Part shown: positions 1-7,371 of the stretch, in pieces
How the letters are laid out: each line of letters begins with the position of its first letter
Numbering within the stretch: the stretch's first letter is position 1
Assembly (NCBI GenBank): GCA_016867585.1
Contig: VGJF01000006.1
Span: 1 to 33,948 of the forward strand
Reading direction: 5' to 3'
DNA from: Candidatus Aminicenantota bacterium
Lineage (GTDB): Bacteria > Acidobacteriota > Aminicenantia > Aminicenantales > UBA4085
Length of the DNA stretch: 33,948 bases
Position numbers and translations under genes: made by a program
The notes under the pieces: generated by a model
Told to the model about the DNA's origin: nothing
What the model saw: the letters and a program-made list of their open reading frames with translations, nothing else
The model's database searches: none

Positions 1-740
1 ATGAGGCGGTCGATCGTCCGGGTGTTCTTATATCTGTAGATGGCCCGGTCGATCGGCGCCGTTTCCTCCCCGACGACGGCCACGAAATAGACGCTTTGCC
101 CTTTTTGCGGGGGAAAGGCCAGGCTCGATGTCTCCCCTCCGGCGGAAGCCGAAAATTCGCCCGCCCGATGGGTCCAAAGCAGGCATCGCCAGGGCTTGGC
201 GCTTGTCGCCTCTCCGCGGACGGAATCCTCGGCCGCGAGCGAATACCGGCCCTTGAAGTCCCACGGGAAATATTGGATCAGCCGGATCGCGGCGTCTCGG
301 GGGGCGCTCATCCGGCCGACCGCCGTCCGCTCGTCGACGCGGGACCACTCGAGGGTAGCCGTGTCGTTGCGGTCGGACGGCTTGATGTAGACCGGCGTCT
401 CGGATTTCGCCTCGGCGGAAAGGACGGGAAGCCCCAGGTCGAATCGAACCCGGGCATAAAGGCCGTCCGGGGAATGCGGTCCGACCTCGGAGACCATGTA
501 AAACAGGTCTTCGCCGTCGATCGTCCGGCCGTTGCGTTCGAAAGCGAACCGGAGGGCGAAGGCGGCGTCTCTCTGGGGGGCGAGGACGAGACCGGCCCAG
601 GCCCGGCCGTCCAAGGCACCGATATGGGTCTCCTTCCAAGGGTGTTCGATTTCCCCCCCAAACGGCCCGTGGCCGGCCGTGAACATGGCCAGCCCCGATA
701 GGACGACCGCCGGACCAAAGACGGACCGCATTCTCGACAT
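1..740 (-). CDS. Exported protein, N-terminal part (truncated at window edge); possible glycoside hydrolase
   Basis: An open frame starts at the ATG at 740 and runs leftward out of the window with no stop, giving about 246 residues. It begins with a charged MSRMR stretch and a hydrophobic run (residues 6-23), consistent with a signal peptide, so the protein is probably secreted or periplasmic. The visible part looks like a beta-rich N-terminal domain, with alternating hydrophobic strands and phrases such as RLIQYFPWDFKG and VYFVAVVGEE. The sequence has ordinary amino-acid composition, unlike the Arg/Gly/Pro-rich overlapping frames. A promoter with 17-nt spacing lies just upstream (758-786). 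I cannot name the family securely. The N-terminal sandwich of a GH63/trehalase-like glycosidase is one guess, and the catalytic part would lie outside the window. The reality of the gene is fairly certain; its function is not. Confidence 0.7.
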   Translation of the reverse strand, partial: MSRMRSVFGPAVVLSGLAMFTAGHGPFGGEIEHPWKETHIGALDGRAWAGLVLAPQRDAAFALRFAFERNGRTIDGEDLFYMVSEVGPHSPDGLYARVRFDLGLPVLSAEAKSETPVYIKPSDRNDTATLEWSRVDERTAVGRMSAPRDAAIRLIQYFPWDFKGRYSLAAEDSVRGEATSAKPWRCLLWTHRAGEFSASAGGETSSLAFPPQKGQSVYFVAVVGEETAPIDRAIYRYKNTRTIDRL

Positions 741-757
741 GCTTCTTATCCCCGATT

Positions 758-786
758 AATGTAGGATAAAAGACCGCCGAAATCAA
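758..786 (-). promoter_or_regulatory. Sigma-70-like promoter for the leftward exported-protein gene
   Basis: On the minus strand TTGATT (781-786) is separated by 17 nt from TACATT (758-763). The predicted start of transcription lies roughly 10 nt before the ATG at 740, giving a very short leader. Confidence 0.5.
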
Positions 787-832
787 ACCTCGGCCGGCCG
801 TGCCCGCCGATGGTCCTGGGAAAGGGTCCGTA

Positions 833-861
833 TTGAAATCGGTCCGTCAAACGGATATCCT
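833..861 (+). promoter_or_regulatory. Sigma-70-like promoter for the DUF362-ferredoxin gene
   Basis: TTGAAA (833-838) and TATCCT (856-861) are separated by 17 nt. The -10 box ends only 10 nt before the ATG at 872, so transcription would begin within a few bases of the start codon. This also argues against the longer reading frame that opens at 800, because its ATG would precede the promoter. Confidence 0.5.
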
Positions 862-871
862 GGGCGACATC

Positions 872-2041
872 ATGGTCCGCGTGGCCGTCGTCCGCTGCCC
901 CGATTACGAGGCCGCGTCTTTGGCGGTTTCCGTCGGCCGGGCCTTCGGCCTCCTCGGCGGTCTGGAGGCTTTCGTCCCCCGCCGGGCCAAGGTGTTCATC
1001 AAGATCAACCACCTCTCCCCTCCTTCCCCTCCGGAAGCGGCGATCGTGACCCATCCCGCCTTGGCCGCGGCCGTCATTAAACGGCTCAAGGAGCTGTCCG
1101 ACGATATCATCGTCGGCGACGACATCCACAGCCCCGAGGCGGATGGATTTCGCCTTTCGGGCTACCGTGACCTCGTCCGCCGTTTCGGAATCCGCCTCGT
1201 CAACCTCCGCGAGGAAGGCTTTCGGGAGGCGCCGACGAGAGGCCGGCGTCTTCCGGCCGTCCATGTCTCGCCCCTCGTCCTCGAATCCGATGTCCTCATC
1301 AACCTGCCGAAATTCAAGACCCATGCCTTCACGGCCTTCACCGGGTCGGTCAAGAACATGTTCGGCGCCATTCCCCACGGCCGCCGTCTCGAGGCTCACC
1401 GCCGCTTTCCGCGCCAGGACGACTTCGCCGAAATGCTCGTCGATGTCTACGGCCTCCGGATTCCGGACCTGACGGTCATGGACGCCGTGACGGTCATGGA
1501 AGGCAAAGGCCCCGCCGGGGGAACCCCGAGGCCGGCCGGGCTGATCCTCGCCTCCTCGGACGGCGTGGCCGTGGACGCCGTCGCCGCGGAACTGGCCGGG
1601 TTTCCCCGGTCGGGGATTCTGACGACCGCCCTCGCCCGGGGAAGGGGGTTCGGGGTCGGCGACCTGGAGGGCATCGAGATCGTCGGGGAGCGTCTCCGCG
1701 ATGTCGCCCTGTCGAACTTCGAGCCCTCGGCCGTCGCCTCCGGCTTGATCAAAAAAAGGCTGCCGGCGGCCGTGTATGCCTTCGTCTCGGGACAATTGAT
1801 TTATCTCCCCCGGGTCGAGGCCGAGAGGTGCACCGGCTGCGGCGAATGCCTCCGGTCGTGCCCGACCGGAGCGGCCCGCCCGGACGGAGAAAAAGCCCGG
1901 ATCGAGAAGAGAGCCTGCATCGGATGCATGTGCTGCCATGAGGTCTGCCGTTTCCGGGCGATCCGTCTCCGGCGCAAGGGACTCGGCCGGCTGATCTCCG
2001 GCGGAGGAAAGCTCCTCCGCCGTCTGGGAGTTCGGGTCTAG
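872..2041 (+). CDS. DUF362 domain protein with C-terminal 2x[4Fe-4S] ferredoxin
   Basis: The product is 389 residues. The first ~310 residues match the DUF362 family pattern: an opening VRVAVVRCPDY, a KVFIKINHLS segment, and an LINLPKFKTHAFTAFTGSVK segment. The C-terminus carries two ferredoxin cluster motifs, Cys320-x2-Cys323-x2-Cys326-x3-Cys330-Pro and Cys349-x2-Cys352-x2-Cys355-x3-Cys359, with one extra cysteine at 354. It is predicted to be a cytoplasmic iron-sulfur protein. DUF362-ferredoxin proteins are widespread in anaerobes, but to my knowledge their reaction is not established, so no function is assigned. I chose the start at 872 rather than 800 because the promoter at 833-861 lies inside the longer frame and homology-like sequence begins at MVRVAVV. 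The stop is 4 nt from the stop of the convergent barrel-protein gene. Confidence 0.88.
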   Translation: MVRVAVVRCPDYEAASLAVSVGRAFGLLGGLEAFVPRRAKVFIKINHLSPPSPPEAAIVTHPALAAAVIKRLKELSDDIIVGDDIHSPEADGFRLSGYRDLVRRFGIRLVNLREEGFREAPTRGRRLPAVHVSPLVLESDVLINLPKFKTHAFTAFTGSVKNMFGAIPHGRRLEAHRRFPRQDDFAEMLVDVYGLRIPDLTVMDAVTVMEGKGPAGGTPRPAGLILASSDGVAVDAVAAELAGFPRSGILTTALARGRGFGVGDLEGIEIVGERLRDVALSNFEPSAVASGLIKKRLPAAVYAFVSGQLIYLPRVEAERCTGCGECLRSCPTGAARPDGEKARIEKRACIGCMCCHEVCRFRAIRLRRKGLGRLISGGGKLLRRLGVRV

Positions 2042-2045
2042 GCTT

Positions 2046-2663
2046 TCAGAGATTGACGCGCAGGCCGAATTTCAGCAGGACGATGTGGAGGTTGACCCAG
2101 ATGTCGTCCCGCCGGACGGGTTGATTCGCCTCCCAGGTCAGCGTTTGACCGGGGGCTCGGCGCATGACGTAGGCCGCTTCGCCGAAAAAGCTCATCCGCC
2201 AGGTCAGGGGGACTCGGGCCCCGAGTCCGAGGTGAAAGGCCGTTCCGCTCTCGACCCTTTGTTCGACCCGGCCGCCGGCCGCGGCCGCTTCCGCCGAAAG
2301 CCGGTGAGAGGCGAAGACATAAGATCCTCCGGCGAGGAGGTAGGGGATGAAATAGGCGTTCGGCCGCAACTCCCAGCGGAGGGAAATCGAGAGGGGGGAG
2401 ACGGTCAGCGTTCCTTCATGGAGTTTGCGGAATGATGTCCGGGAACGGCTTTGCCAAAAGGCGACGTCCCCGTTCAGGGATATTCCTCGGCCGAGGTTCA
2501 ATCCGAGACCCACTCCCGCCTCCGGGGCGGGCCGGAGATTGTTCTCCTCCTGGCCGGCCAGCCCGCCCTGGACGGCCAAGGAAAATAGGCTGCGCTCGGC
2601 GAGCGCCGGCGGCGCGGCGGCGGCCGCGGCCAGAAGCGCGGCCATGATTTTGACGATGACCAT
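2046..2663 (-). CDS. Small outer-membrane beta-barrel protein
   Basis: This 205-residue protein has an Ala-rich signal peptide (about residues 1-22, ending PPALA). Alternating hydrophobic/polar strands of transmembrane beta-barrel type follow, for example GVGLGLNLGRGISLNGDVAF, YFIPYLLAGGSYVFA, FHLGLGARVPLTWRMSFFGE and a closing strand IVLLKFGLRVNL. Size and pattern fit an eight-stranded OmpW/OmpA-like or 'outer membrane protein beta-barrel domain' protein. No ligand or function can be inferred. A second in-frame ATG (codon 7) could be the true start and would still leave a workable signal peptide. The gene is monocistronic and convergent with the DUF362 gene. Confidence 0.8.
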   Translation of the reverse strand: MVIVKIMAALLAAAAAAPPALAERSLFSLAVQGGLAGQEENNLRPAPEAGVGLGLNLGRGISLNGDVAFWQSRSRTSFRKLHEGTLTVSPLSISLRWELRPNAYFIPYLLAGGSYVFASHRLSAEAAAAGGRVEQRVESGTAFHLGLGARVPLTWRMSFFGEAAYVMRRAPGQTLTWEANQPVRRDDIWVNLHIVLLKFGLRVNL

Positions 2664-2672
2664 CGGAGGCCC

Positions 2673-2701
2673 ATCTTCCCCGAAACCTCCTCGTCTGTCA
2701 A
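2673..2701 (-). promoter_or_regulatory. Candidate promoter for the barrel-protein gene
   Basis: On the minus strand a perfect TTGACA (2696-2701) lies 17 nt from a poor -10, GAAGAT (2673-2678), which ends 9 nt before the ATG at 2663. The -35 box is convincing and the -10 box is not. Confidence 0.3.
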
Positions 2702-2771
2702 TCCGGCCTTCGCCTGACCGTTATACGCTTTCAAGGTTATCCCCCATGCCCGTTTTGGCCTTCGGCCGAGG

Positions 2772-2802
2772 TTGGGCACCGGAGGGCGATTTGTGGTAAA
2801 TT
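2772..2802 (+). promoter_or_regulatory. Candidate promoter for the M20 peptidase gene
   Basis: TAAATT (2797-2802) is preceded by TGG, an extended -10 arrangement. The best -35 is TTGGGC (2772-2777) at a long 19-nt spacing. It sits in the correct place between the divergent barrel and peptidase genes. Confidence 0.35.
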
Positions 2803-2827
2803 ACTCTCGGCCCGAAAAGGAGGGCTC

Positions 2828-3955
2828 ATGGATTTCAGCGCCTACTTCCGCTCCCGGCGGGGAGAAATGCTCAGTCTCTTGAAGGAGCTCGTCCTCCGCG
2901 AATCTCCCACTTCGGACAAGAAAGCCGTCGACGCCTGCGCCTCCGGGCTTATCGACCGGTTCGCCCGTCTCGGGTCGAAGGTCACCCGGTTCCCCCGGAA
3001 GGACGTCGGCGATTTTCATCTCGTCGAGTATCCGGCCAAGGACGACCCCCGGCAGGAAGGCCGGATTCTCGTCCTCGGGCATTTGGACACCGTTTGGCCC
3101 CTGGGCAAGGTCGAGGAGATGCCTTTCTACGTCCAAGGCGATAAGGTCTTCGGGCCCGGGGTCCTGGACATGAAGGCCGGTCTGGTCGTCGCCCACTCCG
3201 CCTTGAGGGCGATCCGCGACCTCAACCTCCGCCCCCGCCGGAAAATCGCTCTTTTCCTCAACTCGGCCGAAGAAATCGGCCACGAGGAGTCCGCCCGAAG
3301 GATCATCGCCCTGGCCAAAAAATCCGACCTCGTCCTCTGCCTTGAACCCGCCCTGCCCGACGGCGCCCTGAAGATCCAGAGGAAAGGCCGGCTCGTCCTT
3401 CGTTTCGACGTTTCGGGCTCGGCGGCCCATGCCGGCTCTCCCGAGAAGGGCGTGAGCGCCGTCGACGGCCTTCTCGACGTCCTCCGAAAAATGCAGAGCC
3501 TTCGGTCGAAGGAGATCTCGGTCAATATCGGCCTCATCGGCGGGGGCGATAAGGCCAATGTCGTCGCCGCCAAGGCCTGGGCCGTCTGCGATGTCCGCTT
3601 TTGGACGACCGCCCAGAAAACGAGAATTTTGGCCGCGGCCCGAGGGCTCAAAAGCGTCGGTTCGGCCAAGATCAAGCCGGTTGTCGAAAGTTTCACCCCG
3701 CCGTTGGAGAAAACGCCGGCTTCGGCCCGTCTGCTCGAAGAGGCCCGCTCCATCGCCGCCGGCCTCGGCCTGACTCTCGAGACCGGGAGGACGGGAGGAG
3801 GTTCGGACGCCTCTCACGCCGCCGCCCTCGGGAAGCCGACCCTCGACGGCCTGGGGCCCGCCGGCGACGGAATCCATGCCGAGGGCGAGCACCTTCACCT
3901 GCCTTCCCTGGTCGAGAGGGCGGCCTTGTTCACCGAACTCCTCCTCAAGCTCTGA
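2828..3955 (+). CDS. M20 family metallopeptidase (glutamate carboxypeptidase-like)
   Basis: This 375-residue cytoplasmic zinc peptidase belongs to the M20 family. Visible active-site elements in order are GHLDTVWP (His85, Asp87), GPGVLDMKAG with the bridging Asp114, the NSAEEIGHEES segment with the Glu-Glu pair at 148-149, LCLEPALPDG, and a late His in AEGEHLHLPSL. A dimerisation/lid domain separates the two halves of the catalytic domain. The layout resembles carboxypeptidase G2, which removes C-terminal glutamate; the actual substrate here is not determined. AGGAGG (within 2815-2824) precedes the ATG at ideal spacing and fixes the start. There is no signal peptide. It stands alone, with its own promoter region upstream and a separate promoter following. 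Confidence 0.9.
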   Translation: MDFSAYFRSRRGEMLSLLKELVLRESPTSDKKAVDACASGLIDRFARLGSKVTRFPRKDVGDFHLVEYPAKDDPRQEGRILVLGHLDTVWPLGKVEEMPFYVQGDKVFGPGVLDMKAGLVVAHSALRAIRDLNLRPRRKIALFLNSAEEIGHEESARRIIALAKKSDLVLCLEPALPDGALKIQRKGRLVLRFDVSGSAAHAGSPEKGVSAVDGLLDVLRKMQSLRSKEISVNIGLIGGGDKANVVAAKAWAVCDVRFWTTAQKTRILAAARGLKSVGSAKIKPVVESFTPPLEKTPASARLLEEARSIAAGLGLTLETGRTGGGSDASHAAALGKPTLDGLGPAGDGIHAEGEHLHLPSLVERAALFTELLLKL

Positions 3956-3976
3956 GGCCGCGCCGCGCCCCGCGGT

Positions 3977-4006
3977 TTGACAGGACGTTTTTCATTGTGT
4001 TACTTT
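3977..4006 (+). promoter_or_regulatory. Promoter for the aminotransferase-serA operon
   Basis: A perfect TTGACA (3977-3982) is followed after 18 nt by TACTTT (4001-4006) in an AT-rich island. The leader to the ATG at 4069 is about 55 nt, the longest in the window. I saw no riboswitch-like fold in it. Confidence 0.55.
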
Positions 4007-4068
4007 TGTCCTTCCGTAACCGCCGATCATCCGATCGAACCGAGGATCATCCAAAGGAAGGAGGACTC

Positions 4069-5214
4069 ATGATCAAGAAGTATTATCTCCTCTCTCCCGG
4101 CCCGACGCCCGTGCCGGAGAACGTCCTGGCCGCGGCGGCCGAGCCGATCATCCATCATCGGACGCCGGAATTCTCGAAAATCTTCATGGACACGACCGAG
4201 GGTCTGAAGACCGTCTTCGGAACCAAGGAAGACGTCTTCATCCTGACCTCCTCGGGAACGGGAGCCATGGAGGCGGCCGTGGTCAATCTTTGCTCCCCGG
4301 GAGACAAGGTCATCACGATCAACGGCGGCAAATTCGGCGAACGCTGGGGGAACATCTGCAAAGCCTACGGCGTCCAGAACCGGGAGATCGTCCTCGAATG
4401 GGGCAAGGACTTCTCCAAGGAGGCCCTGGCCGCCGAGCTCGAAGCCCATCCCGGAACCAAGGTCGTGTTTTGTCAGCTCTCGGAGACCTCGACCGGAGCC
4501 ATCTTCGACATCCGGGGCTACGGCGAGGTCGTCTCCCGGACGGACGCCGTTTTCGTCGTCGACGGCATCTCGGGAAGCGGGGCGACGCCCTGTCCCATGG
4601 ACGAGTGGAAGGTCGATGTTTTGCTCTCGGGCTCCCAGAAATCGTTCATGATCCCCCCCGGTCTGGCCTACATCGCCCTCGGCCCCAAGGCCTGGAAGCT
4701 CGTCGACACGGCGAAGTGCCCCCGGTTCTACTTCGACGCCAAGAAGGCGAAAAAGAACCTGGCCGATAAGACAACGCCCTGGACGCCGGCCATCTCCCTG
4801 ATCATCCAGCAGAAGAAGGCCTTGGACATCATCCTGGCGATGGGCCTGGAGAAGCTCTACGCCCATCACCGCCTTTTGGGCGACGCGACCCGGGCCGGAG
4901 TCAAGGCCCTCGGGCTTGAGCTTTTGGCCGAACGTCCGGGCGATATCCTGACCGCGGTCAAGACGCCGGCCGGCCTCGAGGGAGGGAAAATCGTCAAGAC
5001 GATGCAGGGCAAATACATGGCCTACATCGCCGGCGCCCAAGACCCCCACAAAGGGAAGTTCTTCCGGATCGCCCATCTCGGCTACATGGGCGGCTTCGAC
5101 ATCATCACGGCTTTGACGGCCTTGGAAATGACCCTGGCCGACCTGGGGCATGCCTTCGAAGCCGGAGCTTCGGTCAAGGCGGCCGAACCGATCCTCCGCG
5201 GGAGCTGGCAATGA
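4069..5214 (+). CDS. Class V PLP-dependent aminotransferase (alanine-glyoxylate/serine-pyruvate type), probable serine pathway
   Basis: This 381-residue aminotransferase begins with the family signature LLSPGPTPVPENVL. It shows the phosphate-binding loop TSSGTGAMEAAVVNL, the cofactor aspartate in VVDGISGSGA (Asp165) and the Schiff-base lysine in LSGSQKSFM (Lys191). The family moves amino groups between alanine or serine and glyoxylate, pyruvate or hydroxypyruvate. The start codon of the following phosphoglycerate dehydrogenase overlaps its stop by 4 nt. The likely job is therefore to aminate phosphohydroxypyruvate (a SerC role filled by a class V enzyme) or to run the hydroxypyruvate-serine interconversion. 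AGGAGG just before the ATG and the TTGACA promoter upstream select the start at 4069 over the longer open frame. Confidence 0.9.
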   Translation: MIKKYYLLSPGPTPVPENVLAAAAEPIIHHRTPEFSKIFMDTTEGLKTVFGTKEDVFILTSSGTGAMEAAVVNLCSPGDKVITINGGKFGERWGNICKAYGVQNREIVLEWGKDFSKEALAAELEAHPGTKVVFCQLSETSTGAIFDIRGYGEVVSRTDAVFVVDGISGSGATPCPMDEWKVDVLLSGSQKSFMIPPGLAYIALGPKAWKLVDTAKCPRFYFDAKKAKKNLADKTTPWTPAISLIIQQKKALDIILAMGLEKLYAHHRLLGDATRAGVKALGLELLAERPGDILTAVKTPAGLEGGKIVKTMQGKYMAYIAGAQDPHKGKFFRIAHLGYMGGFDIITALTALEMTLADLGHAFEAGASVKAAEPILRGSWQ

Positions 5215-6110
5215 CCAAGATCCTTATCGCCGACGCGTTGGACAAGGACGCCCTGGGCGCCTTGAAGGCCGTCCCCGGATTCGAAGTCACGGTCAAAACG
5301 GGAATGGACGAGGCGGCTCTCGTCCAGACGATTCCCGGCTATCAGGCCGTCGTCGTCCGGAGCGCGACGAAGATCACGAAACCGGTCATCGAAGCGGCCT
5401 CGGACCTCCGGCTGATCGTCCGGGCCGGGATCGGCCTGGACAACGTCGACGCCGCCGCGGCCAAGGCCAAGGGGATCGCGGTCGCCAACACCCCGGCCGC
5501 GACGACGATCTCGGTCGCCGAGTACACCTTCGGCCTGATGCTGGGGGCGGTCCGCCAGCTCGGCCGGGCCAATCTGACCATGAAGCAGCATGCCTGGGAG
5601 AAAAAGACCCTCCACGGGACGGAGCTCTACGGGAAGACCTTGGGTCTCATCGGGGCGGGCCGGATCGGCCTGGCCGTCGCCGAGCGGGCCCTGGCCTTCG
5701 GCCTGACCGTCCTCGCTTATGACGTCGTCCCCGTCCAAACGGCCCTCGCCGTGACCCAGGTCCCACTCGAAGAACTTCTCGTCCGGTCCGACCTCATCAC
5801 CCTCCACGTCCCGAAAACGCCCGCTCCCCTCCTCGGTCCGGTCGAGTTCGAAAAAATGAAGGACGGGGTCATCCTCATCAACGCCGCCCGCGGCGGCGTC
5901 GTCGACGAGGCGGCCCTCCTGGCCGCCTTGAACAGCGGCAAGGTCCGAGCCGCGGCCCTGGACGTCTTCGCCAAGGAGCCGCCCGCGGACTGGGCGCTCG
6001 TCGACCACCCGAACGTCCTGGCCGCCCCCCACATCGCTTCCCAAGCCGAAGAGGGGCAGCGCCGGGCCGGCCTTGAGGTCGTCAGGCTCCTTCAAGACCA
6101 TTTCCGGTGA
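5211..6110 (+). CDS. serA: D-3-phosphoglycerate dehydrogenase, short form without regulatory domain
   Basis: This 299-residue NAD-dependent D-2-hydroxyacid dehydrogenase should oxidise 3-phosphoglycerate to phosphohydroxypyruvate, the first step of serine synthesis. Visible motifs are RAGIGLDNVD in the substrate domain, GLIGAGRIG for NAD binding, and the catalytic Arg (INAARGGVVDE), Glu (DVFAKEPP) and His (APHIAS). The protein ends soon after the substrate domain closes, so the ACT/serine-sensing and intervening domains of longer SerA proteins are absent; feedback by serine through an ACT domain is not expected. It overlaps the upstream aminotransferase by ATGA and is very probably translationally coupled to it. 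Another D-hydroxyacid such as glycerate is the main alternative substrate. Confidence 0.85.
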   Translation: MTKILIADALDKDALGALKAVPGFEVTVKTGMDEAALVQTIPGYQAVVVRSATKITKPVIEAASDLRLIVRAGIGLDNVDAAAAKAKGIAVANTPAATTISVAEYTFGLMLGAVRQLGRANLTMKQHAWEKKTLHGTELYGKTLGLIGAGRIGLAVAERALAFGLTVLAYDVVPVQTALAVTQVPLEELLVRSDLITLHVPKTPAPLLGPVEFEKMKDGVILINAARGGVVDEAALLAALNSGKVRAAALDVFAKEPPADWALVDHPNVLAAPHIASQAEEGQRRAGLEVVRLLQDHFR

Positions 6111-6137
6111 GAGCCCATCTCCCCGCCCCGGGGCCAA

Positions 6138-6166
6138 TAGAAATTCGTCTGCGTTTCGGGTAGAAT
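6138..6166 (+). promoter_or_regulatory. Candidate promoter for the nifS-like operon
   Basis: TAGAAA (6138-6143, 4 of 6 to consensus) and TAGAAT (6161-6166, 5 of 6) are separated by 17 nt in the 93-nt gap between serA and the desulfurase gene. Confidence 0.45.
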
Positions 6167-6203
6167 AGCTCTTTATTTTCGCCGAACCTCGAGAGAGCGA
6201 ACG

Positions 6204-7361
6204 ATGGTCTACCTGGACAACAATGCGACGACCCCCCTCGACGCGGCCGTGGCCGAAACGATGGCCGCCTTTCTCCGGGAGCACTTCGGGAACCCCTCGT
6301 CCCTTTATCCCATCGGCCGGCAGGTCAAGGAGATGATCAACACGGCCCGGGAGAGCGTCGCCCGGTCCATGGGGGCCGGGAAAGCCGAGATCACGTTCAC
6401 CGGGTCCGGGACGGAATCCGACAATCAGGCCATCCTCGGGGTTTGCGAGGCCCTGCCGGACAAGAGGGAATTTGTGACCTCGACCGTCGAGCATCCGGCC
6501 GTCCAGGAAACGGCCGCCTATCTCGAAAAGAAAGGCTACGCCGTCAAGTACGTCCCGGTCGACGCCTTCGGCCTCCTGGACCTGGACGCCCTCCGCGACG
6601 CCGTCACCTCCCGGACCGCCCTCGTCTCGATCATGCACGCCAATAACGAAATCGGGACGATCCAGCCGATCGAAGACGTTTCCCGGATCGCCCATGACCA
6701 CGGCGTTCTCGTCCATACCGACGCCGTCCAGACTTTCGGCAAGATCCCGCTCGATGTCGAGGCTCTCGGGATCGATCTCCTGACGGTTTCGGCCCATAAA
6801 ATCTACGGCCCCAAGGGCGTCGGGGCCCTCTATGTCCGGAAAGGAACGCCGATCCGGCCGATCATTCACGGCGGCCACCAGGAGCGCGGCCTGCGGGCGG
6901 GAACGGAGAACACGGCCGGCATCGTCGGCTTCGGCGAAGCGGCCCGTCTTCTTCGCGACCGGATCGGCCCCGACCGCGAGCGGCTGGCCGCCCTGGGCGA
7001 ACGCCTTCGGGCCGGAATTCAGTCCCGGATCCCCAAGGTCCGGATGAACGGCCATCCGGAGCGAAGAATCAAGAGCACCCTCAGCGTCTCCTTCCTGGGC
7101 CTCGAGGCCGAAGCCGTGCTCCTGGCCCTGGCGACGAAGGGGATCTACGTCTCGACGGGGTCGGCCTGCAGCGAGGACTCGGACGAGGTCTCCCATGTCC
7201 TGACGGCCATCGGCCTCAGGCCGGAATTCGCCCGCTCGACGGTCCGGATGTCCCTCGGCCGGTTCAACACCGACGAGGATGTCGAGATCGTCCTCGGCGT
7301 GCTTCCGGAGATCGTCGCCAAGCTGCGGAAAATCTCGGCCTTCGATACCGAGGAATGGTGA
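6204..7361 (+). CDS. Cysteine desulfurase (NifS/IscS family)
   Basis: This 385-residue class V PLP enzyme removes sulfur from cysteine as a protein persulfide for Fe-S cluster and thio-cofactor assembly. It opens with the family signature YLDNNATTP. Further features are His97 stacking on PLP (STVEHPAV), the DAVQ segment, the Schiff-base Lys199 in SAHKIYGPKG, and the catalytic loop cysteine Cys322 in STGSACSEDS. The length and loop resemble NifS/IscS rather than SufS. No iscU/nifU gene sits next to it. The following homocysteine methyltransferase gene starts 10 nt after its stop behind a strong AGGAGGT, so the two form an operon linked by sulfur amino-acid metabolism. A role in tRNA thiolation is equally possible. 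Confidence 0.92.
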   Translation: MVYLDNNATTPLDAAVAETMAAFLREHFGNPSSLYPIGRQVKEMINTARESVARSMGAGKAEITFTGSGTESDNQAILGVCEALPDKREFVTSTVEHPAVQETAAYLEKKGYAVKYVPVDAFGLLDLDALRDAVTSRTALVSIMHANNEIGTIQPIEDVSRIAHDHGVLVHTDAVQTFGKIPLDVEALGIDLLTVSAHKIYGPKGVGALYVRKGTPIRPIIHGGHQERGLRAGTENTAGIVGFGEAARLLRDRIGPDRERLAALGERLRAGIQSRIPKVRMNGHPERRIKSTLSVSFLGLEAEAVLLALATKGIYVSTGSACSEDSDEVSHVLTAIGLRPEFARSTVRMSLGRFNTDEDVEIVLGVLPEIVAKLRKISAFDTEEW

Positions 7362-7371
7362 GGAGGTCCCC

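Noticed and set aside
28-786. A minus-strand frame with start and stop (252 codons) over the left-end gene
   Set aside because: It is Arg/Pro/Gly-rich with no domain signal and covers the promoter; the frame starting at 740 has normal composition and a signal peptide.
4007-4068. Serine or glycine riboswitch in the leader of the aminotransferase-serA operon
   Set aside because: The leader is about 55 nt with no glycine-aptamer-like core or stable stems that I can see.
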